Numbered from the stretch's first letter, positions 33,299 through 45,224 are shown. The stretch: DNA of 64,000 nucleotides from Cornus controversa (GCA_026545225.1 CM048854.1:27572730-27636729), one strand, 5' to 3'. The notes: generated by a model from the letters alone, not told the origin. Program-made: numbers and translations.

Positions 33299-34690
33299 AT
33301 GGCTTTTAAATTGAATTGGGTTGGTTGTGTTTGGAGGACGGCTTCTATGGGTTATCTGAAGAGGGGAAGGGAATTAGGGTATCTTCTTGGTGATGGTGGT
33401 GGTGTCAAACAACTTATATCCTCCTCCTCCTCCTCCTCCTCCTCCTATAGCAGTCCATCAAGTTGGTCTCTTCTTTCGCGGGGAATAACAATCAACTCCT
33501 CTTCTCCTTGTGTTTGTAATCATCCACTGTTGTCGTCAACGGCGCCGTGTCTATTGATACCTTCTCCCCGTAAGGATGATGAGGTGATTGCGAAGGAGGT
33601 AGGTAATGATACTGATACTGGTACTGGTACTGGTTCTGGAGAGGATGATTTTCTTTTTCCAGGGGGTTATTGCTTCTACAGCCTAGCGGACAGAAAAGTG
33701 GTGAGCCTCAACAATGTCATACCCGATCACGCAATTTGCATTGGGGCCTCCCACGGATGGCTGGCCTACTTGGACACTCGTGACCCAACTACTCTGTTTT
33801 TAACCAATCCCTTCGATATAGTCTCCCCTGTTCCTCCCACAATACGCCTTCCTCCCATGAAAACCCTTCCTCGCACCATTCACGGAGTTTTTGAAGAGTC
33901 ATGGTCTTATTTGATAAATAAGATTGTCATGTCATCTGCTCCATCTCCATCATCTGACGACTGCACCGTAATGGTGAGTGGAGCCCTCGATGGACGAGAT
34001 CTTGCCTTCTGTAAAATAGGCGACTCATCCTGGACTGACCTAAAATACAGTCATGGGGCGCGCTTCGCTACAGAACTTGCGTATTCCAGCAAGGATCAGC
34101 TGTTCTATTGCAGACCCTTGTTTTCCTATTCAAAACTTGCAGCTTGGGATCTCCGTGGCAATCCTTGCTCCCCACGGAGAATTGATATCGACACGCCCTT
34201 CGCTTATGGGGTGCCTGATTACCCGGACTCAGAAATGAAACAAAGACAGAGAGACGGCCTTTATGAAAGAGACTACCTGGTGATGGACTCACATTCTGGG
34301 GATGTTTTGCTTGTTACTAAGTACTCCGAGAAATTCTCATTCGGGACGCTTCGGATTGATGTTTACAGGCTGAACGCGGCCAAGAGAGGTTGGGACTATG
34401 TCACAGACCTCGGTGATGGAGTTTTGTTCGTGGGATTGAACCAAGCTTTCATGTTATCAGCTCGTGACTTCCCTCCTGGTGTATTGATCCCCAATTCTAT
34501 CTATTTCACTTTTGAATTCCGCGACGACGAACCTATTGATGACACCGACAAAGACAGAGACGGTGATATGGGTATTTACAACATGCGAGATTTCACCATC
34601 ACACCCCTTTTCCCCTCTCATCTTCATCCATTCAACAAGATTCATCATCCACCTCCCATTTGGTTCACCCCTAACCCATTGAATATATAA
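33299..34690 (+). CDS. DUF295 / KIB1-4 beta-propeller domain protein (gene 2)
   Basis: A single-exon gene of 463 residues from the ATG at 33299. The frame is open 35 codons farther up, to an ATG at 33194, but the start MAFKLNWVGCVWRTASMGY is shared with gene 1. Domain signatures in order: PDHAICIGASHGWLAY, LFLTNPF, YSSKDQLFYC, AWDLRGN, DYLVMDSHSGDVLLV, LRIDVYRLN, LGDGVLFVG, DFPPGVLIPNSIYFT and IYNMRDFTI. The N-terminus is basic and Ser-rich, suggesting organelle import, and no F-box is present. A Ser run (about residues 41-53) is encoded by a TCC microsatellite. Its biochemical function is unknown; some DUF295 proteins act in stress or organelle signalling. The gene lies head-to-head with gene 1, about 25 kb away. 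It looks intact. Confidence 0.9.
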   Translation: MAFKLNWVGCVWRTASMGYLKRGRELGYLLGDGGGVKQLISSSSSSSSSYSSPSSWSLLSRGITINSSSPCVCNHPLLSSTAPCLLIPSPRKDDEVIAKEVGNDTDTGTGTGSGEDDFLFPGGYCFYSLADRKVVSLNNVIPDHAICIGASHGWLAYLDTRDPTTLFLTNPFDIVSPVPPTIRLPPMKTLPRTIHGVFEESWSYLINKIVMSSAPSPSSDDCTVMVSGALDGRDLAFCKIGDSSWTDLKYSHGARFATELAYSSKDQLFYCRPLFSYSKLAAWDLRGNPCSPRRIDIDTPFAYGVPDYPDSEMKQRQRDGLYERDYLVMDSHSGDVLLVTKYSEKFSFGTLRIDVYRLNAAKRGWDYVTDLGDGVLFVGLNQAFMLSARDFPPGVLIPNSIYFTFEFRDDEPIDDTDKDRDGDMGIYNMRDFTITPLFPSHLHPFNKIHHPPPIWFTPNPLNI

Positions 34691-35130
34691 AAATAACTCC
34701 AATTAGCTATAGCCTTCTAATTAACATTGTTTCATTTGATGACAATGGATTTCAAGCTCTATATATGAAACAAACAGGTGAACTAATATGGTGATTCTGA
34801 CGCTTCTTCTATCAACTAACTCTCTTAATTATGCTTATTTTTTTTCTTTCTGTTTTTGTTGCATAGATATGTCACTGTTAAAATATTTTCTGTTTTGGAT
34901 CACTCTTAATATGCATCAAGGATCCATTTCTGCATTGGTGAAGCACGCACTGATAATTTTACATACATGAACAATGTTGTGTTGGTTATTATACAAACTA
35001 TAACTTAGAAAAACAAAGGAACAACAAAGCATTTCGTAATTAAATCGTTGCAAGTTGTTGTTGGATGCTCCTCACCCTCTCCTTTGTTAGACCGATTATT
35101 TTTATAATCTCTGTGGTGAGGAATGGAAAA
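34691..35130. other. 3' flank of DUF295 gene 2
   Basis: AT-rich sequence that would contain the 3' UTR. No canonical AATAAA was found close to the stop. The 60-codon ORF at 34788-34970 has no recognisable domain. Confidence 0.45.
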
Positions 35131-36150
35131 TATAGTACCCGTAAATTTTGAGGATATTTATTTTTAAATTGGGTTATTTATTTATTTATTATTATTTAGT
35201 TGGGTTTTAAATTATTTAAATAATTTTAGTTAAGTTTTGTCAATACCTGTTAATACAAACTATACCTGTTTTAATATGCATCAAGGATCCATTTATTTAG
35301 TTGTGTGAAATATTTGTTTTAAATATAGTTCTCTCTTAAATAAAATATATGGGTTTTTGGGCTGCATGTTCTTTAATTTTTAAATTTTAGGTTGGACTAT
35401 ACTGTTGGGTTGAGCTATATATATATATATATATAGGTGGGCTAAGTATTTTATATTTATTAATATAAATATTTAGGAATTTTTATTTTAGTTTTCTAGA
35501 AAGAAAATTAAAATAAAGAAAAAGAAAAGGGGGTTAGGATTCTGTTGTTTACACATACAGAGACCAAAAGAGAGTAGACGCAAGAGAGAATGGAGAGGAG
35601 TGATTCATCGGAACGAGTTCGTGTTCGTCAAAAAGGCAAGTTCGAACTCTTCTCTTCCTCTTTGAATCTGTAGACATATATATTATTTGTATATACATGT
35701 TGCTGGAATTTTTTTTTATGTATTTAATTATGAAATTAAATGATTATGCATGCTAAGGATGATTCTGTGAATTAAACATGAAGATTCTAGGGGTTTGGTA
35801 CTGTTATAGGGTATTTTTCCATATGTATATGCATGTATATATGATTGTATAGGTAGGTGTACATATATATATATATGTACGAACATGAATTTGAGTTTAA
35901 TGCATTCATCATTTTTTAAGGTGGTTTTTGTTCCAATTAGATTTTTAAAACTTGAAATTGGGTATTTTTGATTTAGGCCGCGAGAGGTGATTTTGGTACC
36001 AATGCGTAGCTTAGATTGAGACTAGTTCAATGGTATATTTATACATGAGTTTTGGTGGTCGGAAAATGGTCGGGAAAATGGTAGCCGTTTGAAGTTCATG
36101 GTTGCTGGAAAGTTACAGGAAGAAGGAAGGAAGAAGAAGAAAAAGAGAGA

Positions 36151-36169
36151 GGGGGGGGGGGGGGGGGGG
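36151..36169. repeat. Poly-G run (19 G)
   Basis: A G homopolymer following a GA-rich stretch inside the inverted Tekay-like LTR, next to its GC-rich island. Confidence 0.9.
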
Positions 36170-37556
36170 CACCGGCCTGGACCGGGAAAGGTTCATTGGG
36201 TCCCACTCACTGGGCCCACTCCAGTCCTAATATTTTAATATTTTTTTATTTATTTTCAAATTTATTTTAAATTGGAAAAATAGGAGAAACAATTTTTAAA
36301 ATTACTTTTAAATTCCAAAAAATTTATGTAATCTTTTAGAAAATTTAAATTTCAAGTGGAAATGAGTTTCCCTCGTGGTTAAATTAGTATAAAAAGTATG
36401 CTTCAAATTTTGATTTTTATTTTTTATTATTTTGAAAACATTTTTAAATTTCTGAAAAATTCTCAAAAATTTAAAATAATCTTTTGGGGACAGAATGCAC
36501 TTGAGTTTTAATATCAAGTGAGGTTCCCTTGTGGCTAGATTAGAATTAAAAGTGTGCCTCGAAATTTGGATTTTATTTTCTTTTGTTTGTGAAATTATTT
36601 TTAAAATTCCAAAAAATTTGAGAAATTTCCCAAACTTCTAAACTAATCTTTTGGGGGCAGAATAGGCATAGATTTTAAATTTCATAACGAGATTAACTTC
36701 CCTTGTTATCGAACTAGAATAAAAAGTGTGTTTTGTAAATGGGAATTATAAATTCCTTCCTTTGTTTTGGTTTTTATAAATTATCAAAAATTGTGTAAAA
36801 ATTCTAGAATAATTTAATTGGGAACAAAATAGGCCCGAAAACTTAGATTAGAGTTAGGTTTAGACTCTCTCGATGATTTAGGTACATTGGAGATTTGGTT
36901 ATGTGCTTGCGCATTTAATTGGTGGTTATATTATTTTTCTTTCCTTAATTGTATTCTTTGAAATCATAACTGTTCATGATATACTTAACGTAAGTTTAAT
37001 TATGTATGAGTTATTTTATTGTGCTGATTGAACTTCTATTAGTTTAAATTAATGTGCTGAGTGGGTTAGAACTTTTGTTTTGGTTTAATAGGTTAGTTGT
37101 AGAGGCATGTAAGGATTGCCAATGGGCATGTCAGGATTGCCAATACCTAATAAGGTATCTAAGGTTAGTTAGGGAGGCATGTAAGGATTGTCAGAGGGCA
37201 TGTCAGGATTGCCAATACCTAATAAGGTATTTATGGTTACTATAGGAATCATGTCAGGATTGCCTAGTTTAATAGGGTATTATATTTGTGCTTTTGGCTT
37301 GAACTTATAAATATGTTATAAACTTGTGTGATAGGGGTTGAATTGGGATGGTATATAAGACGACTTCTATTTCGGAGACATGAGATAGATAAGGAAATGA
37401 TTTGTATATATAGGGGAGGCATGTTAGGATTGCCAATACCTAATGAGGTATTTGAGGTTAATTAGGTAGGCATGTCAGGATTGCCAATATGGTAGTTAAC
37501 AAAGATAAATGAGACATGTCAGGATTGCGAATACTTAATAAGGTATTTAAGGTTAA

Positions 37557-38855
37557 GGGATAATTTTATTTTTGTCTAGTTATGGAACCAATACTACAAA
37601 TACATCAAATACCAAAAACTATTGCAACATTTTTCAACTTAACCCACCCTTACAACCACCACCATAGTGTCCACCCTTACTACCACCACCATCCCCACTA
37701 GTGTTGTCATTATCGCCTCCACCATCCCCACACCACAACCACATCCGCCACCACCGCTCTCTATTTCTCTCCACAAATCTCTAAATTTAGAGAATCCAAA
37801 CTCTAATTCCTTCTCTCTCTATACACACAAAGATATATAGACAAAGTGCGCAGAGGCCGACCGTTGAAGCAACCGATTCTGATTGAAAAGGTAACCGCCG
37901 CCACCGACAATATGGACCTTCATGGTTTTGGTTCATTGAATAGATTCACACAACCCAAAAATTCATTACCGTCGCCCTGACTTTGCATCTCTAGTTTTAA
38001 ATTTGTGTATATATGTATATACACCAACCAACTTCACTTCGATCTTCGTCATCGATAAATTGTGAGTGTGGATATACAGAAATTGCACAAACCCTTAACA
38101 ACCAACACAATCGTTCAAGCTCCAATTCGATTGGTTTGCTCTACAATGGCCTCGGATTTACAGTTACGATTTTTTTTGGTAAATGATTAACAGTTATGAT
38201 TGATTTTATATATATATAACAACAGAGCTTGTTTGTGTGATACATTTGGGTCTTCGATTTGGGATTACATCTAGTTTGTGTGAAACATTTGGGTATTGTG
38301 GTGGTGGGCACTCTGGTGGTGGTTGTAGCGGTGGTGGCGGAGGAGATAATGACGACGGTGTGGTGGTGGTGGGGACTATGCTGGTGGTGAGGACTGTGAT
38401 GGTGGTTGTAGGGGTGGCGGCGGAGATGGTGGTAACGACGGTGGTGGTTGTGTTAATGGGTATACACTAATTCTGTTAGTGGCAGCACCACTGGTGGTAG
38501 TGGGGTAGGAATGGTGGTTGAGGATGTGGTCGTGATATGGGGATGGTGGTGGAGGATGTGGTCGTGGTATGGGGATGGTGGTGGCGGAGGTGGCAACGAC
38601 GATGACAACACTGGTGGGGATGGTGGTGGTTGTAGGGGTGCGCACTATGGTGGTGGTGGTTTCAGGGGTGGGTGGGGATTGTGGTGGTTGGGGTATTTTG
38701 GACCAAAAAGGTGTTGGGGGCATTTTGGACCAAAATAGTACATATTGATGTATTTGTAATTACTTTTTGTTCAGTTAAAAAATGTTGCAATAGTTTTTGG
38801 TATTTGATGTATTTGTAGTAGTGGCTCCATAACTAGACAAAAATCAAATTATCCC
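37557..38855. mobile_element. Non-autonomous Mutator-like element B (1.3 kb) with GGT-rich cargo
   Basis: Terminal inverted repeats of at least 85 bp are nearly identical. The left begins GGGATAATTTTATTTTTGTC, and the right read in reverse begins GGGATAATTTGATTTTTGTC. An exact 9-bp target duplication, TAAGGTTAA, lies at 37548-37556 and 38856-38864. No transposase is present. The cargo includes a CCACCACCAT-rich stretch (37650-37760), a 5'-UTR-like region (37790-38170) and a long GGTGGTGG tract (38300-38690). It may be a Pack-MULE carrying captured gene sequence, but I could not identify the source. The high TIR identity suggests a fairly recent insertion. Confidence 0.9.
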
Positions 38856-39297
38856 TAAGGTTAATTAGGGAGGAATGTCAGGATTGTCAATATGATAGAT
38901 AATATAGATAAGGCAGGAATATTAGGATTGCCAATATCTAATAAGGTGTTTAAGGTTAATAAGGGAGACGTGTGGATTTTCAATTACATAGTAGGGCACT
39001 TAATATATATGTATAAGGGAGACCTGTTAGGATTTCTAATATTTATGAGGTATTTTTACTTAATAAGGTTTTTGAGCACGAAAGTATTGCCTTTGGTTTG
39101 AACTTAAAAAATAGGTTCTATAATTCGTGTGATATGGGATGGGTTAGTACGATGTGTAGGATGTCTTCTATTTTGGGATCATGGGATAGATAAGAAAATG
39201 ATTTGTGTATCAGTTCTCTGATTGTGTTGTAGTAGAGAGAACTTGCTTGCATTAGGGTTTAACCCACTTTATTGATATTTCAGGTTTTAGGCAATTT

Positions 39298-39480
39298 AAA
39301 ATATACAAATTGCTGACATCATAATTTTCTGTCATTGCTCGTGTTGACCACTAATGGAAGAAAAGTTTATGTTATTTCATATTCAAATCTCTAGATAATT
39401 TAGTATAATATGACAAACAAAAGGTCAGAGAGGTCAGTGTATATCAACTCAACCTCAAGAGAAGTCAATGTAATTTACCC
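39298..39480. mobile_element. Solitary MULE-type terminal repeat fragment
   Basis: The right edge, read in reverse, begins GGGTAAATTACATTGACTTC and continues TTGAGGTTGAGTTG, wording typical of plant MULE ends. No partner end was found. Confidence 0.4.
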
Positions 39481-40083
39481 TTCTCAATTATGTACTTCTT
39501 TTGAAAATTTAGTGAAAACATTGACATTACGAGTGATATCTTCTTCAGCAAATGGTTTGTGTTTGTCTTGACCACTTTTCACATTCATGCACAAATTGCC
39601 TGCAATCGCATACACTAACTCAGCCTTAACTAGATATTTTAGTGTAGTTGTGAAACCATTTTGATAGTTGTGGAACCTTTTTGTTTCTTGAAGCATTGAA
39701 AATCTTAACAATTCCGCGTCATTTCTTTGGAATGAAAAAGAATGAAAATTCATTCCATTACTCAACCTATGGAATGGTCATTCCATTCCCAATAAACATT
39801 AAAAAAAAATTTTAGTTACCAAAAATAATGTAATTATCATTCCATTCCTGCATCATTTCATGTTTGAAACCAAACAATAGAATGAGAATGATCATTCTAT
39901 TCCATTCTTATTCTCATTCAATTCTCACTTTAATGGAATGCTCATTCCATTCCATTGTTGCGTACCAAACGTAGCATAAAATCATTCCATTTTTCAACAG
40001 AATGAATGATCATTTCATTCCCACTTAAAAGTATGGAGTAGTAAAAAATATTCAAGTTATAAAAAAACTCCTCGACTTTGGGG

Positions 40084-40161
<78 letters not shown>

Positions 40162-40860
40162 CTTTCTTTCTCTGTTTGGGCGACAAATTTATTTTTTAAT
40201 CAACAAGACAAGTTCTCTGCAAAAAGAATCTAGAAGAGAGATCCTGTTGCGTGTGAATATGTAATTCTCTTCGCTACAAAGTTTTAATTTTATCTGGTCT
40301 AAGATGAATTAAATAGAACACCAATCTGTGGTAATTTGTGAGATTTGACAATGAACCCTAATGCAAGTCAAAAAAAGGTTAGTAGGAAGAAACAGATTTT
40401 TTAGAGAGAGAAAATAAGTCAAGAGAGAAAACAGATTACTGTTTTTAATCAACAAAACATATTCTTTATGAGAAAATTCCAAAAGATAGATATCATTATG
40501 CGTATTCATATATATTCATACTAATTAATATTTATATATTTATTATATATATATGATTTGTAATAAGAAATTGTATATTAATTTTTTTCGATAATGAAAA
40601 TTATATTAATTTTTTTTTGTAAATAAGATTATATTAATCTTGACTAGATGAAAAAGATAGATTATATCAATTTTGATTTAAAAGATTTTAATTGGATGAG
40701 TTATTAAATTAAAGTTGACCAAATGCTCCATTTTCTATCTGATTATGTCTTATTCTTTATCTGCCGCCAAACAATGGAATGGGAATGATCATTCTCATTC
40801 TCATTCTCATTCTTATTCCATTTCATTCCCACTCTATTTCATTTCTACGTATCAAACTAG
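39481..40860. other. Intergenic stretch with ATTCCATTCC-type MITE sequence and a CT/AT microsatellite
   Basis: No gene was seen; the minus-strand ORF at 39484-39765 matches no family I know. MITE-like sequence with CATTCC/GGAATG ends occupies about 39710-39980 and, as a shorter piece, 40765-40862. The rest is AT-rich and unassigned. Confidence 0.5.
40089..40156. repeat. Compound (CT)n(AT)n microsatellite
   Basis: About 21 CT units run directly into about 13 AT units. Confidence 0.95.
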
Positions 40861-40861
40861 C

Positions 40862-42975
40862 CTTATAAGTGTGTGGAAACATAAAATAAAAATGTGGAAA
40901 GAAAAAAAATAAGATTTTAATTTAATATTTAATAGTTTAAGTGTGTGGATAGTAAGATTTAGGATAAAGTGCATTCACACCCCCTGAGATTTGCCTCAAA
41001 CACACTCATATAAAAAGTTTGATTAAATCTATACTGACACCCCTGAACAAAATATCATCAATAATTTGCATGAGAAATTATAATTTTACCCATCAATATA
41101 ATAACTATATTATATTTAAAAATCTATTAAAATAAAATGACTAAATTAACCCTTCAATCGATATATTACTATATTAGTGTCCCCTGAATTCAGTGAAGGG
41201 ACAACAAAATTCTTTGAATTCTTTTGTTTTATCTTTTAGTTATAAAAAGAATTGTGAAATAAAAAAATGAGTCTAATGTGTTTTGGTGATTCAATTTAGC
41301 AAATAATTTATATTATTTCTCTATTATGTGTATGACCCAATATATTAGTTCTCACTGAAAAATAAAATTCAATTTGAAGAAATTCAAACTTTGAGGCTAA
41401 AATTTACTTTATTATTAATCTTGGATGATTTTTTTTTTCTTTTTTCCAATACTTACTTTTTAATTTTATCGATCAGTGCCATCACTACTTTTTTTTTTCT
41501 TTTTGAATTAAATGTATGCATACTTTGTAATAAAAGGCAAAATGCAAAATATCCTCTTTTAACTTTCTCATATTTTCAAATAAACTCATGTACTCTTGTA
41601 ACACTCTTTATATAGGTCTCATCTGTTGTCATCTCTTTACTATTGCCGAGACACCACTGCCACCTCCAAAGCCATGCTATCATTGCCAATTTTCATGTGC
41701 AATGCCATAGTAAACGGTGAAAGAGAAAAAAATAAAAGAAAAAAAAGAAAAGGGTGAAGAATTAAGATAGAGAAGTAGATAAAATAAAGAAAAGAGAGAC
41801 AGATTCGGCAAAGAGAAAGAGATGGAGGAAGAGAGAGAAAAAGAGACAGAGTGAGGAGAGAAAGAGAGAAAAAAAAGGGGAGAGAGAGGAAGAATTAGAG
41901 AAAGTGAGCTTTGAGGGTGAGTGAGGAGGTAGAAAAGTAATAAGGTAATAAGGGTAGTTTTGTCAAGTGAAAAAGAAAAGTTGAGAGCAATATGGTATAC
42001 TAATGTGAAAAGTAAGGTTAAAAATGTCTTTTCAGTTAGTAAAGGATAAAACTAACATTTCAAATAATTTTTTGACCGATGAATTTCAATTGGGGGTTGT
42101 GTGCGATCAAACTCCAAACCTCAGGGGTGTGAGTGTAAGTTTAAGCAAACTTTATATATGAGTGTGTTTATAGCAAACCTCAGGGGATGTGAGTGCATTT
42201 TGCCCTAAGATTTAAAAGCATGTATATTGTCTTTAAGTATGTGAAAATGAGGAATAAAAATGTGGAAAGAAAAAAATAAGATTTTAATTTAATATTTAAA
42301 GATTTAAATGTGTGGAAACTGAGCTTTAAGTGCATGAATGATGTCTTTAAGTGTGTGGAAATGAGAAATAAAAATGTGGAAAGAAATAAAAGAAAATAAC
42401 ATTTTAATTTAATATTTAATGGATTAAGTGTGTGAATAGTAAGATTTAAGTGCATGAATATTGTCTTTTTAAGTGTGTGAAAATGAAAAATAATAATGTG
42501 TAAAGAAAAAAATTAAGATTTTAATTTAATATTTAACGTTTTAAGTGGAAAGAAAAACAACAAGATTTTAATTTAACATTAAATGGTTTAGATCGAATGG
42601 TTTCATTTTAAAAATAAATAAGCAAAATCAAGGCATGAAAGCATTGTATATTAAGAGATGTTATATAAATAGATTATAATTTAGGTTTTGACTTAGATTA
42701 GATAAAAAAAAAAAAAACTTACTAAATTTAGTTTGACGTGGCACGACTAAAGGTTTTGCTATGCCTATTTATCCTTAGATAAATAACCATAAAACTTAAG
42801 TGGAAAGAAAAAAAAAATGAGATTTTAATTTAATATTTAATGGTTTATGTTTGTGGATAGTAAAATTTAAGCGCTTGGATACTGTCTTTTAAGTGTGTGG
42901 AAATGAAATATAAAAATGTGGAAAGAAAATATATTTTTTAATTTAATATATAATAGTTTAAGTATGTGGATTCTC
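40862..42975. repeat. ~116-bp tandem repeat array, interrupted by a MULE
   Basis: Units containing GTGTGGAAA-GA-AATAAAAATG, then a TGGAAAGAAA..ATAAGATTTTAATTTAAT stretch, occur once before the MULE (about 40870-40961), then at about 42215, 42331, 42447 and 42540, and again at about 42795-42970 after an unrelated ~220-bp AT-rich piece. Copies differ by substitutions and small indels. No coding potential was recognised. Confidence 0.75.
40962..42205. mobile_element. Non-autonomous Mutator-like element C (1.24 kb)
   Basis: Terminal inverted repeats of about 85 bp. The left begins GGATAAAGTGCATTCACACC, and the right in reverse begins GGGCAAAATGCACTCACATC; both continue through CAAACACACTCATAT and CACCCCTGA. 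An exact 9-bp duplication, TAAGATTTA, lies at 40953-40961 and 42206-42214. Cargo includes a CCACTGCCACCTCC stretch (about 41650) and a purine-rich GAGAGAAAGAGA tract (about 41715-41930). No transposase was seen. Confidence 0.9.
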
Positions 42976-43803
42976 CATTTCGGGAGGGGTTGTAAAGGAT
43001 CGACTTGACCCTCGCTGGGCCGATCGGGTTAACGCTATCTGTTACCCAATCGGTTGTGGTGTGACGTGCTCAGTAAGTAGTTACTCGAACCATCCCCTTC
43101 ATTCCGTTGTCACCCGAGGTTCTAGTGCTTTCGGCGCGTTCCACCCTGGCCTGCAGATCAGCGATTTGTTGACGTAGATCCTCATTCTGTTGGATTAATT
43201 ATTGAACGGTTGGGCGTGCCATCGGATCTTGAGCCTCCAACTGCGTGGGTAGCGCCCTCCTTTGGTTCCTGGGGGGTTGACCCAACTCTACCACATCATA
43301 GGTATTTCTCCTCGTATCCACCATGGTCACAAGTTTCTTTGTTATTAAAAATGATTAAAGGTTTCCCATAAACGGTGGCAAAGTGTAGGTACAAAAAATT
43401 ATTTAACTGATAATTGCCAAACAACTCAATGCACACACCCATAAATAATGAACAGGATATTTTTAGAATGAGAGAAGAGATATTGCAAGAGGTGGATTCA
43501 AGAATCCTTTCAATGATAATTTCATGAATATTTATACAAGTGAGAATTCGAATCCCTTTAGGACTTGAATTTCTCTGTTAATAACTAACTTTTCTCTAAC
43601 GAAATTTGGATTCCTTTTTAAGTTACAAGTCTGCTTTTGATTTGGGCTTTTCAGCCTTAGGGAAGGGTGACTGGGCCATTGATAATTAACGACCCAGCCT
43701 GTTTGGGTTTTTTTACTGATACATGGGCTCAGGCCGACGTGGACCTGGTTCATTTTCTGTACCAGTTCAGCTCATCGAACCGGGTGATAATTTAGCTCCC
43801 ACA
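42976..43803 (-). mobile_element. Tat-type Gypsy fragment: LTR plus start of gag
   Basis: Read on the minus strand, an LTR of 420 bp (43384-43803, starting TGTGGGAGCTAAATTATC and ending GTACCTACA) is followed by a decayed primer-binding site. A gag start follows, with the wording MVDTRRNTYDVVELGQPPRN, then QQIADLQARVERAESTRT. It is related in layout to the element at 1-3036. It is truncated on the left near 42976, broken in about two or three places, and only the 5' end of the element remains. Confidence 0.75.
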
Positions 43804-45224
43804 GTTTTCTTAGTTAGGTTGGTTTCCTCTTGGTTCATGAGAAGTTTGACAAGTGACATTACTTTTCCTAACAAACATAATTGCCAATTAATTTTTGACG
43901 ACAAGTCGCATTGGTAATGGAACTTTTCTTTAATACATCACAGATTTTGTCTGACAAACGCAATATCTTAGGCTACAAATCAACTAATGTAACTTTATTG
44001 GCAAACAAATTGCATGGATACGTGTGGGATGATGACACACGGTAGTTTGGCCCGAATAACCCAGTTTCCAAACACACCCATAGTATACATTTAGGAGTGG
44101 CACTATTCAGAAGTAACATTTATTGAGCATGGCAGATGACCCAATGTTTGGGTTGAAGAATACTGGCGCGGCCATGCATTGGGTGTAGCCATGTTCGGAC
44201 GTGCTATATTTATGATAACCCAAAAGTGTGAAACGATTTGTATGGGTCGTTTCTGGTTTGCTTTGCCCAAAGACCGATGTTACCCAAAAGATCAGGTGTG
44301 ACCCAAACAACGAGTGTGACACCATGTAGCATGATTGATAATATTCAGACGTGGCCCAAAATTTGCAGCAAAGAATCTCGGGTTTAGTTTCTTATGTGAA
44401 TTAAGTCTCTTGGCTAGGGCCAAATGGAAAGTATTCGGCTACACCAAAAATAATTTTGGGTCTAATCACTTTTCAGCACATAAGTGATGACAAGCCAGCT
44501 CAAATGAAAATTTTAAATTAAATCTCTTGACTTCTATTCTCATATGTTATTCTCATAGAACATATGATTGAATACAATGACCTTCTTTAAGGTTTGGCCT
44601 AACTACACTTGGATGAAATTTTTTAAAAATTTTGCACTAACCTTCCCTCAATGGCATCCGTCTTACAAACATTATTTTTTGTGGTGATTATACCCCTAAT
44701 ATTTTAATGTTAGAAAACAAAAATATTTGTTCCTTTGAAATGACCATATTACCCCTTATATAATAAGCAAACTTAGCTATTTAAAAATAACTTATTTTTC
44801 GTTTTAACCCTAGAAAGATGGTTGTAGAGCCTCTCTCTCCTAACTTTATCTCTCTAGGGTTTCATTGTTTCTGAGTCTTTTATTTTATTTTATTTTTCAT
44901 TTTTGTGATCAGATTTTGGTGCCACCTACAAGCAATTCTATCTTTTGACTTTTGGCTATAATCCCTCTTCAATGCTTTCACCTACGTGACTTCGCTGCGC
45001 GTTTCACCACTAACCAAAGGCTTTCATAACTCAAAAATTGAACTCTCTCAAATCATAAATCACAACCCTAATCAAAGCCAACATTTTTCTCCAACTCCTA
45101 ACAATCTCTTTATTAACCAAACCCTTGAAATACAACCTAAATCTATCCATGTCATGAGAATTTATTGTGGGTGGCAAATCCAGTGAGAGTCTAGAGAATC
45201 ATAGGTTCTCTTTTATTGAGGAAC
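43804..45224. other. Unassigned stretch with a MULE-like end
   Basis: No gene was recognised at 43804-44570. From about 44578 the wording TGACCTTCTTTAAGGTTTGG parallels the end of the small MULE at 32556, so a MULE terminus is likely. It is followed by 5'-UTR-like CT-rich sequence near 44830-44900 and a short plus-strand ORF (44986-45186) without known domains. The matching end was not found, perhaps displaced by the solo LTR. Confidence 0.4.

Larger units (their letters stand above)
35131..39297 (+). mobile_element. Decayed Tekay-like LTR in inverse orientation, split by a MULE
   Basis: Read on the plus strand, this is the reverse complement of the LTR family at 27954-31346. It starts near TATAGTACCCGTAAATTTTG, has the AGGCAAGTTCGAACTCTTCTC phrase near 35633, a GC-rich island near 36170-36230, and many copies of the TACCTAATAAGGTA subrepeat (about 37080-37560 and 38865-38960). 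It ends near the GGGTTTAACCCACTTTATTG phrase at 39260-39290, short of the usual LTR end. The MULE at 37557-38855 interrupts it. It is a solitary, truncated, old LTR. Confidence 0.75.

Noticed and set aside
38237-38738. Gly/Val-rich plus-strand ORFs inside MULE B
   Set aside because: They are a translation of GGTGGTGG repeat. They could mark captured sequence, but there is no evidence of a gene.
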